Shown here piece after piece: positions 1 to 6,625 of a stretch of DNA of 8,163 nucleotides. Below the pieces are notes generated by a model. The model searched no databases and was not told the origin of the DNA. It saw only the letters and a list, made by a program, of their open reading frames with translations. Source of the stretch: Clostridia bacterium (lineage in GTDB: Bacteria > Bacillota > Clostridia > Oscillospirales > CAG-382); NCBI GenBank assembly GCA_900754535.1, contig CAAEDF010000080.1, forward strand, positions 1 through 8,163. Reading direction: 5' to 3'. The translations under genes were made by a program, and so were the position numbers. Position 1 is the first letter of the stretch. Every line of letters begins with the position of its first letter.

Positions 1-171
1 CGTTGCGGCCTTTATATACGAATTTTCCTCAAATGTGGTGCCGTTTTCCTCTATTTCGCCCGAAAAGCCCGCCTCCGAGAGCGTTTGGATAACATATCCG
101 CTGCCCTCCAGCAGCTTTTTCATTTCTTCCACTTTATGTGCGTTATTCGTGGCAAGCACAAGCTTTTTCAT
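1..171 (-). CDS. rdgB: XTP/dITP diphosphatase (RdgB/HAM1 family), N-terminal part only
   Basis: This is the first 57 codons of a gene that runs off the left edge. The family hydrolyses non-canonical purine triphosphates (dITP, XTP, ITP) to the monophosphate plus pyrophosphate in the cytoplasm, keeping deaminated bases out of DNA and RNA. The visible N-terminus opens with MKKLVLATNNAHKVEEM, the family's beta-strand followed by the T-x-N-x-x-K substrate-binding motif (T8, N10, K13). The conserved IEENGTTFEEN segment lies at residues 40-50 and includes acidic residues of the metal site. The rest of the active site, including the SHR motif, lies outside the window. The ATG start is firm because an in-frame TAA directly precedes it. 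The gene follows ftsY after a 38-base gap and is probably the next cistron of the same operon. Identity is confident from motif similarity; completeness cannot be judged. Confidence 0.93.
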   Translation of the reverse strand, partial: MKKLVLATNNAHKVEEMKKLLEGSGYVIQTLSEAGFSGEIEENGTTFEENSYIKAAT

Positions 172-184
172 TTACAAAAGCACA

Positions 185-190
185 TCCTTT
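185..190 (-). promoter_or_regulatory. Shine-Dalgarno sequence of rdgB, long spacing
   Basis: AAAGGA on the minus strand (within GGGAAAGGATG) lies 13 bases before the rdgB ATG. This is longer than the 7-9 base spacing of the neighbouring genes. No other start is possible because TAA sits directly before the ATG, so this is either a weak site or initiation is partly coupled to the end of ftsY. Confidence 0.5.
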
Positions 191-209
191 CCCGCAGAGA
201 ACGCATGCG

Positions 210-1130
210 TCAGGCCAGCTCGCTGCCGTCGAACATCGCTTTTACAAAATCCGACCCGCAGAAGGGCTGGAAGTCCTCCGCGCCTTCGCCTACTCCGATA
301 TACTTTACGGGGATACCCAGCTCACGCTTTACCGCAAAAACGATCCCGCCCTTCGCGGTTCCGTCCAGCTTTGTAAGCACGATGCCCGTGATATCCGCGG
401 CCTTGCCGAATTCTTTGGCCTGAAGCAGCGCGTTCTGACCGGTAGAGGCGTCGAGCACGAGCAATGTCTCGCGTGAACTGCCGGGGAGTTCGCGGCCGAT
501 TACGCGGTTTATCTTTGCAAGCTCGTCAAGCAGGTTCTTTTTGTTGTGGAGCCTGCCCGCCGTATCCACGATGAGCACGTCGGCCCCCTGCTTTTTGGCG
601 GCTGCCGCGGCGTCAAAAACCACCGCCGCCGGGTCCGAGCCCTCGCTTTGCTTTATTATCGGGACGTCCGCGCGCGCCGCCCAGGCCGAAAGCTGCTCGA
701 TGGCGGCCGCCCGGAAGGTATCGGCGGCGGCAAGGACGACCTTTTTGCCGCGCTTTTTAAGATCATAGGCGATTTTTCCTATCGATGTGGTCTTCCCGAC
801 CCCGTTTACGCCTATCACCAGCACGACGGCGGGTGAAGACGAGAGATCAATCCCGTCTCCGTCGCCTATCAGCCCGCTCATTATTTCGATAAGCTCTTCC
901 TTGGCCTGCGCGGCCTCTTTTATCTTCTTTTCCTTTACCCGGGCGCGTAGAGCATCGCATATCTCGCCCGCCGTCGAGACCCCGATATCGGCCATTATGA
1001 GCAGATCGGAAAGTTCCTCGTAAAAATCGTCGTCTATGCCTCCGTATGAGGAAAAAAGCTTGTTGAGAGGGCCGAAAATAGCCTTTTGGGTTTTTTTGAG
1101 CCCTTCCTTGAGTCTGTCGAAGAATCCCAT
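210..1130 (-). CDS. ftsY: Signal recognition particle receptor FtsY (SRP GTPase)
   Basis: FtsY docks ribosome-SRP complexes at the cytoplasmic membrane by forming a GTPase heterodimer with Ffh, so nascent membrane proteins reach the translocon. The 306 residues cover the NG core only: an N-terminal amphipathic, Lys-rich segment (MGFFDRLKEGLKKT) that likely contacts membrane lipid, an N-domain helical bundle (about 20-95), then the G domain. The GTPase motifs are all present: G1 GVNGVGKTT (107-115), G2 DTFRAAA (137-143), G3 DTAGR (189-193), G4 TKLDG (253-257) and G5 GVGEG (279-283). The long acidic A domain of E. coli FtsY is absent, as is usual in Firmicutes. G4 TKLDG and the C-terminal FCGSDFVKAMF favour FtsY over Ffh, and there is no Met-rich M domain. 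The ATG start has a strong GGAGGG site at 1138-1143, 7 bases upstream. It follows smc by 36 bases, the classical smc-ftsY pair. Confidence 0.98.
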   Translation of the reverse strand: MGFFDRLKEGLKKTQKAIFGPLNKLFSSYGGIDDDFYEELSDLLIMADIGVSTAGEICDALRARVKEKKIKEAAQAKEELIEIMSGLIGDGDGIDLSSSPAVVLVIGVNGVGKTTSIGKIAYDLKKRGKKVVLAAADTFRAAAIEQLSAWAARADVPIIKQSEGSDPAAVVFDAAAAAKKQGADVLIVDTAGRLHNKKNLLDELAKINRVIGRELPGSSRETLLVLDASTGQNALLQAKEFGKAADITGIVLTKLDGTAKGGIVFAVKRELGIPVKYIGVGEGAEDFQPFCGSDFVKAMFDGSELA

Positions 1131-1166
1131 GTCATATCCCTCCGTCCGCCGTGCGGCAAAGCGCGT

Positions 1167-4100
1167 TCAGCGGGTGTATTCCTTTATCTTTTCGCCCAGC
1201 TCCGTTACATTCAGGCGTATGTAATCGGATATGCCCTTTTCATGCATCGTTATGCCGTAAAGCGTATCCGCGCGTTCCATGGTGCCGCGGCGGTGCGTTA
1301 TCAGTATGTACTGCGTGGAATCGCTGTGATCCCGCACATATTCGGCAAATCTGGCAAGATTGACGTCGTCAAGCGCAGACTCGATCTCGTCAAATATGCA
1401 AAACGGCGCCGGGTTTATCTTCTGAAGCGCAAGATACAAAGCTATGGCGGCGAACGACTGCTCTCCGCCGGAAAGCAGCGAGATGCTTTTTACGGTCTTC
1501 CCCGGCGGCCTTATTATAATGTCTATTCCGCAGTCGAGCGGCTCGTCCGGGTTTTCAAGCTCCAGCCTTGCGCTGCCGCCTCCGAACAGCTCCGTGAACA
1601 CCTCGCCGAAGGTTTTGTTGATATTCTCAAAGCATTCGGCAAAGGTGCTCTTCATACTGCCGTTGAGCCGGCTGATGGCATTGTCCAGACTGCGGCGGGT
1701 CTTATTGAGGTCCTCGGTCTGTGCGGTGAGGAAATCGAACCGCTCCTTGGTCTCGCGGTATTCCTCAACCGCGTTGGCGTTTATGCTGCCCATGGCGCGT
1801 ATCTGGCTTTTGAGAGAGGCCAGCCGCGACGGGGCTTTATCCATCTTTTCCACCGGCAGCCGGTGCTCGCACGCGGCGGTGTATGTCATCTCATACTCGT
1901 CCCACAGCTTGTTGGTCACCGACTCATACTCTCCGTTCTGAAGCTCCAGCTTGTTCGAAAGCGCCGTGTGGCTGCGGAACGCCTCGTCCTTTTTTATCTG
2001 AAGATCTTTTATATGTGTGCGGAGCTGCGCCGTCTTCTGCTCGTTTTTGTCGCGTTCGGCCGATATCCGCCCGGTCTCTTCGCGCAGCGTGTCGGCATCC
2101 GCGCGTATGCGTACGGCTTCGGCGCGGAGGTGCTCCAGCTCGGCCGTCGCCTTTTCGACCGCCTCCGACATATCGGAAAGTGACTTTTCGCTTTCGGCTA
2201 TGCCTGTTTCGAGAGCCTTTTTTTCGTTTTCCGCCGCTGAAAGCAGTTCGTTTTTGAAGCCTAACTCCGTCTGTGCCGAGGAATATTCAAGCCGCGCCGC
2301 CGCAAGCGCTTCAACGGCCGCTCTGTCCTCCGCCTCAAAAGAAGCGGCGGCGGCGGTCTGAGTTCCGAGCAGCGACTCGCAATCCTCCAGCTCCGAATCA
2401 AGCTCAGAGATACGCTTATCCGTATCCTCCAGCTGCGCCTTCATATCGGCGATCGATTCGCCCCTTCCGCTCTTTTCAAGCTCAAGCTCATCCCTTTTGC
2501 GCTTTGCCTCGTCATAAAGAGCTTCCGAGGCGCCGAGCGACGCACGGGCAGTCTCCCTTTCGTTTCGCAGCGAAGCGTATGCGGCTTCGTTGCCGGAAAG
2601 GCGCTCGGAGAGGGCTTCCTTTTTGTCAGACAGGCGCTTTTTTTCGCTTTCCAGCTCCAGCAGCGCCGCGTTTTCCTTTTTTATCTGTGCGCCGAGAGCC
2701 TCTATATCCGCATTCCGCGAGAAAATACCCACGCGCTTTGCGGCCGAGCCGCCCGTCATTGACCCGCCCGGGTTGATTATCTGACCGTCGGGCGTTACGA
2801 TCTTGAGCCTGAACTGAGTTCTGCGCGCTATCTCAAGCGCGGCTTCCATATTTTCGGCAACCACGGTGCGCCCGAGGAGGTCGCGGACGATACCATCGAA
2901 TTTCGCGTCATAATCGGCAAGTGAGGAGGCGATGCCGACAAAGCCGGCGACGTCGCTTATGCGCGATATGTCGGCCGTTTTGCCGGATATCACCGAAACG
3001 GGCAGAAATGTGGCTCTGCCGGCCCGGTTTGCTTTGAGATGCTCTATCGCGGCCTTTGCGTCGGCCTCGGTGCCGACCACGATGAACTGCACGGCCGCGG
3101 CAAGAGCGGTCTCGAGCGCAAGTGCGTATCCCTCGTGAGCGGTGATTATCTGCGATACCGTTCCGTAACATTTTATTTTAAGCCGCCCGCCGTTCGCGTC
3201 GGTGAGGACGCGCCGTACGCCGTCGGAATAGCCCTCCAGAAGCCGTTCCATGCGCAGCAGCGCTTCCCGGCGCTGCTCGTATCCGGTCACCGTCATGCGG
3301 CTTTCAACCGCTTTGTCACCGAGGGAGGCGATGCGCTCCTCCGCGGCAAGGATCTGATTTTTTATTTCTTCCGACTCCGCAGACAGCGCTTCAAGCCGCT
3401 CATCCGCCGTATCAAGCTCTTTTCTGTGCCCTTCAAGCAGTTCGGCAAGCTCTTTCATCCTCTGCGCGGCCTCCGCCAGTCTGCGGTCGTTCTCGCCGGT
3501 ACCGGCAAGGGCGGCCTCAAGCTCGGAGTTCTTTACCGCGCGTTTTTCGGAAAGAGCGGCGCGCTCTGCGCGCAGTGATTCCCTGCGCGTCTCGCTTTCA
3601 CCGCGCAGACGCTTTATTTCCGCCAGCCCGGACGCTTTTTCGGCGCACAGTCTCTCCGCTTCCCGCACAAGCTCAAGCTTTTCCGCTGCCTGAGCGGCAA
3701 GGCGCTGCGCACATTCCCGCGCCTCGTTTACACGGCGTTCCGATTCGGACAGTGCCGCGCGCGAATCGCTCATGCGCGCTTTTGCGCCTTCGGATACCGA
3801 GCCGTAATGCTCTATATCGTTTTCAAGCACGGCAGAGCGGCTTTCGCAATCGTTTATCATCCGCTCAAGCTCGGTTATTTTCCGCTCGGTCTCGGAGGAC
3901 AGGCGGGCTTTTTCATACGACTCGTTTATAAGCGTATCAAGCGCGGACTCGGCGGATGAAAGCTCGGAATCCGCCGCGTCCAGCTCCAGCTTGGCGCATA
4001 TGCGCGAGTTCTCGGTCTTTTCGCGCTCGGTCTTCAGCGCGTCTATCCTGTTCAGCCATAGCGTTATTTCCAGCGCGGTCTTTTCTTCGTTGAGAACAAG

Positions 4101-4829
4101 GTATTTCTTTGCGTTTTCGGCCTCTTTGCGGAGCGGCTCCACTCTTGACGACACCTCGGACAGGATATCGTTTATCCTGACGAGGTTCTGCTCCGTATCG
4201 CGCAGCTTCCTCTCCGCCTCCAGCTTTTTATATCTGAATTTGCTTATGCCCGACGCTTCCTCGAAAATGCTGCGGCGCTCGTCGCCCTTTTGTGAAAGCA
4301 CCTCCGCGATGCGTCCCTGACCGATGACCGAATAGCCCTCGCGGCCTATCCCGGTGTCGTAAAACATCTCGTACACGTCTTTGAGGCGGACCTGGCGCTT
4401 GTTGATATAATATTCGCTTTCGCCGGAGCGGTAAAACTTGCGGGTAACGACGACCTCGTCCGTATCGCCGATGCGCTGCGGACGGGGCACCTTAGGCATC
4501 CCCTCCGCCGGTTCTTCGGCTTCTTCGGCTGCCGGAGACATCTCCTGCATTGCTGCGGCGTATTCGGCGGACGTGTCGAGTATAAGAGAAACGGAGGCGC
4601 AGTTTGCCGCGTTGCGCCCGGACGTTCCGTTAAATATGACATCCTCCATTTTGGAGCCGCGAAGGCTTTTTGGCGACATTTCGCCCAGGACCCACCGCAC
4701 CGCATCGGATATATTGCTTTTCCCGCTGCCGTTCGGCCCGATTATGGCGGTAACGCCCCTGTCGAAGGCGATACGCGTTTTGTCCGGAAAGGATTTGAAG
4801 CCCGAAAGCTCTATCGATTTAAGTTTCAA
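1167..4829 (-). CDS. smc: Chromosome segregation/condensation ATPase SMC
   Basis: SMC is the ATPase of the bacterial SMC-ScpAB condensin, which extrudes DNA loops and helps separate new chromosomes. The 1220-residue protein has the full layout: N-terminal head with Walker A GPNGSGKS (31-38) and Q-loop Q171; long Glu/Lys/Arg/Ala-rich coiled coil (about 200-528); hinge (about 530-695) ending in GGSMTGGS (688-695); returning coiled coil (about 700-1040); and C-terminal head with the signature LSGGEQ (1119-1124), Walker B FCIFDE (1143-1148), D-loop ALDD (1152-1155) and H-loop H1179. All catalytic motifs are intact, so it should be active. It is about 34 residues longer than B. subtilis SMC (1186), largely because of an Ala/Glu/Pro-rich insertion at about residues 88-125 of the head. 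The start codon is TTG: AAGGAG lies 8 bases upstream, an in-frame TAA lies five codons before it, and the product begins MKLKSIELSGFKSF, aligning with the N-terminus of the family. It follows the radical SAM gene by 22 bases. Confidence 0.98.
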   Translation of the reverse strand: MKLKSIELSGFKSFPDKTRIAFDRGVTAIIGPNGSGKSNISDAVRWVLGEMSPKSLRGSKMEDVIFNGTSGRNAANCASVSLILDTSAEYAAAMQEMSPAAEEAEEPAEGMPKVPRPQRIGDTDEVVVTRKFYRSGESEYYINKRQVRLKDVYEMFYDTGIGREGYSVIGQGRIAEVLSQKGDERRSIFEEASGISKFRYKKLEAERKLRDTEQNLVRINDILSEVSSRVEPLRKEAENAKKYLVLNEEKTALEITLWLNRIDALKTEREKTENSRICAKLELDAADSELSSAESALDTLINESYEKARLSSETERKITELERMINDCESRSAVLENDIEHYGSVSEGAKARMSDSRAALSESERRVNEARECAQRLAAQAAEKLELVREAERLCAEKASGLAEIKRLRGESETRRESLRAERAALSEKRAVKNSELEAALAGTGENDRRLAEAAQRMKELAELLEGHRKELDTADERLEALSAESEEIKNQILAAEERIASLGDKAVESRMTVTGYEQRREALLRMERLLEGYSDGVRRVLTDANGGRLKIKCYGTVSQIITAHEGYALALETALAAAVQFIVVGTEADAKAAIEHLKANRAGRATFLPVSVISGKTADISRISDVAGFVGIASSLADYDAKFDGIVRDLLGRTVVAENMEAALEIARRTQFRLKIVTPDGQIINPGGSMTGGSAAKRVGIFSRNADIEALGAQIKKENAALLELESEKKRLSDKKEALSERLSGNEAAYASLRNERETARASLGASEALYDEAKRKRDELELEKSGRGESIADMKAQLEDTDKRISELDSELEDCESLLGTQTAAAASFEAEDRAAVEALAAARLEYSSAQTELGFKNELLSAAENEKKALETGIAESEKSLSDMSEAVEKATAELEHLRAEAVRIRADADTLREETGRISAERDKNEQKTAQLRTHIKDLQIKKDEAFRSHTALSNKLELQNGEYESVTNKLWDEYEMTYTAACEHRLPVEKMDKAPSRLASLKSQIRAMGSINANAVEEYRETKERFDFLTAQTEDLNKTRRSLDNAISRLNGSMKSTFAECFENINKTFGEVFTELFGGGSARLELENPDEPLDCGIDIIIRPPGKTVKSISLLSGGEQSFAAIALYLALQKINPAPFCIFDEIESALDDVNLARFAEYVRDHSDSTQYILITHRRGTMERADTLYGITMHEKGISDYIRLNVTELGEKIKEYTR
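4512..4529 (-). repeat. Perfect 9-base tandem duplication inside smc
   Basis: Two adjacent copies of TTCTTCGGC (plus-strand reading) encode AEEAEE, residues 101-106 of SMC, within the head-domain insertion. A unit of 9 bases keeps the reading frame, which is consistent with growth of the insertion by replication slippage; that origin is inference. Confidence 0.75.
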
Positions 4830-4837
4830 CGGCAGGT

Positions 4838-4843
4838 CTCCTT
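4838..4843 (-). promoter_or_regulatory. Shine-Dalgarno sequence fixing the TTG start of smc
   Basis: AAGGAG on the minus strand ends 8 bases before the TTG at 4829. An in-frame TAA overlaps the site (GGTAAGGAG), so the smc frame cannot start further upstream. The nearby ATGs just downstream of the previous gene's stop are out of frame and quickly reach a stop. Confidence 0.85.
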
Positions 4844-4851
4844 ACCATTCA

Positions 4852-5904
4852 TCATATGTTTTGTTCCACCCCGACTTTTACTTCAAGCCGTGCGATCCCT
4901 TCACAGGCGCGCACGCGGAAGCCGGACAGCAAATACTTGCTTAAAAAATAATTCCGGTTTTCGCGCTTATGTCCCGCCGCCTTCGACTCACAGCCCGGCG
5001 CCACATAAAGCGTCAGGCATTTGCCGCGCACGTCGATGCCTGCAAGCTGCTTTTCGGCGCGTGAGCGGTAAAGCCGACCTTCGACCAGTTCGCCCATCGC
5101 CGGGTGATTGGGGCCGAACGGAGCGTGCGCAAGTTCTTCCGACGAGTGCAGCCCTATTTTGAGCACATTGACCGAATTTGCGTCGAATACGTCAAGGCAC
5201 GCGGCGCAGCGGTCGGCGGCCTCGTCGTTTGAAAGCGGGGCATATTCGCCGTCAAGCGTCATGCGGTACAGCGCCGTGCCCTCAAACACCACGGTGGGAT
5301 AGATGCGCGCTCCGTCGCAGCCGAACGACACGATATCCCGCGCGGTCATGATTTCCGACATAAGCGATGAACGCGGAAGCCCGACCATCATCTGGCCGAC
5401 GAGCGAAAAGCCGTACTCTCTGACCAGCGCGCAGGCGTTTTCGCTGTCCCGTGCGGTATGCCCGCGGCCGCCGGCTTCGAGCACCGCGTCGTCGGTGCTC
5501 TGGATGCCCAGCTCAATGTCGGTCACTCCGGCGCGGGCAAGCTTTTCGAGCATGTTGGGGTCTATGCAGTCCGGGCGTGTGGAGATACGTATCCCCGACA
5601 CGATTCCGGAATCGATGTATTTTCTCCCGGCCGCCAGCAACGCGTCAAGGCGCTGCGGCTCTATCGCGGTAAAGCTGCCGCCGAAAAACGCAAGCTCGGT
5701 CTCCGAGCCGTCAGCGACAAGGAAATGCGCCTTCATGAGCGCCTCGAGCCTCATGAGCTCGTCCTTTATCCCGCCTTCGCCGCATTTGGCGACCGACGTT
5801 ATCTTTTCCTGCGAGCAGAACACGCAGTCGTGCGGACAGCCGGCATGAGGTATGAAAAAAGGAATGTTTTTATGCCTTACGGCAGACTTGTCCCTATTCC
5901 TCAT
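4852..5904 (-). CDS. Radical SAM protein, Elp3-like family (COG1243 type) without acetyltransferase domain
   Basis: This is a predicted radical S-adenosylmethionine enzyme of 350 residues. The 4Fe-4S cluster motif CPHDCVFC (C23, C27, C30; C-x3-C-x2-C) is near the N-terminus. It is followed by the FFGGSFTAI stretch (73-81), the SAM-binding GGE-type motif position, then STRPD (108-112), ELGIQS (131-136), GQMMVGLPR (170-178) and RIYPTVV (200-206). These motifs match the Elp3-like group. True Elp3 is over 500 residues and carries a C-terminal GNAT acetyltransferase domain that modifies wobble uridines in tRNA; that domain is absent here and only about 90 residues follow the barrel. The substrate is unknown. 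The gene sits between rnc and smc, as in many Clostridia, and overlaps rnc by 11 bases (ATGAGGAATAG), suggesting translational coupling. The start is uncertain: ATG at 5904 is chosen, but an in-frame TTG at 5919 is possible and neither has a clear ribosome-binding site. The gene ends in tandem TGA TGA stops. Confidence 0.9.
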   Translation of the reverse strand: MRNRDKSAVRHKNIPFFIPHAGCPHDCVFCSQEKITSVAKCGEGGIKDELMRLEALMKAHFLVADGSETELAFFGGSFTAIEPQRLDALLAAGRKYIDSGIVSGIRISTRPDCIDPNMLEKLARAGVTDIELGIQSTDDAVLEAGGRGHTARDSENACALVREYGFSLVGQMMVGLPRSSLMSEIMTARDIVSFGCDGARIYPTVVFEGTALYRMTLDGEYAPLSNDEAADRCAACLDVFDANSVNVLKIGLHSSEELAHAPFGPNHPAMGELVEGRLYRSRAEKQLAGIDVRGKCLTLYVAPGCESKAAGHKRENRNYFLSKYLLSGFRVRACEGIARLEVKVGVEQNI

Positions 5905-6625
5905 CGGGGAAATATTCAAGGGCTTTCCGGGCCGCTTCCTGCTCCGCCTCGCGTTTGCTGCGGCCTTTTCCGTAGCCGAGTATATTTGAATTGAGTTTTA
6001 CGCAGAAGGTGAATATCCTGTCATGCGGAGGGCCCTCCTCGCTTACGGGAACGTATTCAAGCAGCTCCTCCGGGGTCTGCTGAACTATTTTCTGCAGCTT
6101 GGATTTATAATCCTCGCTGCCTTTTTTTGCGCTTTCCGCCACCGCGGGCTCTATCCTTGGCATTATGAATTCCCGGGCGCGTTCCATCCCGCCGTCGAGA
6201 TATATGGCGGCTATAAGCGCCTCAAAAGCGTCCGCCGTTATGCTTTTTCTGTTCCTCCCGTGGGTCACTATCTCGCCGTGCCCCAGGAACATATAGCTGC
6301 CCAGCTTTATTTCCGCCGCAAACGACGAAAGCGAATTCTCGCACACGACTGCGGCGCGTATCTTCGTCAGGTCGCCCTCGTCCAGCTGAGGATAGCTTTT
6401 GTATATATGGTCGGATACGATCACGGACAGCACCGAGTCGCCCAGAAATTCCAGCCGTTCGTTGCTTGACAGCTCATGGCTGCGCGCTTCGTTTGTATAT
6501 GACGAGTGCCTGAGCGCGTTTTGGAGAAGCGATTTATCACTGAATGTGTATCCTATTTCCTTTTCAAGCAGCTCATGCGGCGCCGGGCAGTCCTCGGCCT
6601 TTACCGCGACACAGTTTTTACTCAT
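5894..6625 (-). CDS. rnc: Ribonuclease III
   Basis: RNase III cleaves double-stranded RNA in the cytoplasm; it matures the 30S rRNA precursor and processes or degrades structured mRNAs and antisense duplexes. The 243 residues hold an RNase III catalytic domain with the signature NERLEFLGDS (55-64). It includes the metal-binding residues E59 and D63, with the second acidic pair D132 and E135 in ADAFEA. A double-stranded RNA-binding domain follows from DYKSKLQKIVQQ (about 172) to the C-terminus, with the basic GKGRSKREAEQEAA motif (220-233). The first about 20 residues are an unconserved extension before the usual EKEIGYTF start of the fold. The ATG at 6625 is chosen over a GTG at 6634: GAGG ends 8 bases before the ATG, and the GTG lies inside that site. 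It overlaps plsX by 8 bases (ATGAGTAA) and the radical SAM gene by 11, indicating coupled translation. In E. coli rnc is autoregulated by cleavage of its leader; no such leader can exist here because plsX abuts it. Confidence 0.97.
   Translation of the reverse strand: MSKNCVAVKAEDCPAPHELLEKEIGYTFSDKSLLQNALRHSSYTNEARSHELSSNERLEFLGDSVLSVIVSDHIYKSYPQLDEGDLTKIRAAVVCENSLSSFAAEIKLGSYMFLGHGEIVTHGRNRKSITADAFEALIAAIYLDGGMERAREFIMPRIEPAVAESAKKGSEDYKSKLQKIVQQTPEELLEYVPVSEEGPPHDRIFTFCVKLNSNILGYGKGRSKREAEQEAARKALEYFPDEE

Noticed and set aside
172..209. Possible operon end or promoter between ftsY and rdgB
   Set aside because: The 38 bases hold only an AAAGGA ribosome site; no stem-loop plus T-run and no recognisable -35/-10 pair is present.
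201..210. Perfect 10-base palindrome ACGCATGCGT at the end of ftsY
   Set aside because: It is too short for a terminator stem with a loop and has no following T-run; a single palindrome of this length is expected by chance.
1086..2183. 365-codon open frame on the plus strand, antisense to the C-terminal part of smc
   Set aside because: It lies wholly opposite conserved smc and ftsY sequence, has an odd composition with no recognisable domain, and is explained by the GC-rich, stop-poor antisense of a coiled-coil gene.
2217..2643. Two A AAA AAG heptamers in the smc frame (2217-2223 and 2637-2643), the kind of slippery site used in dnaX frameshifting
   Set aside because: They occur in Lys/Glu-rich coiled-coil codons where such runs arise by chance. 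The zero frame stays conserved through to the ATPase motifs, and I see no upstream Shine-Dalgarno-like element or strong downstream hairpin at a fitting distance.
2908..3171. 87-codon minus-strand frame inside smc
   Set aside because: It is out of frame with the conserved SMC hinge, which fully explains this stretch.
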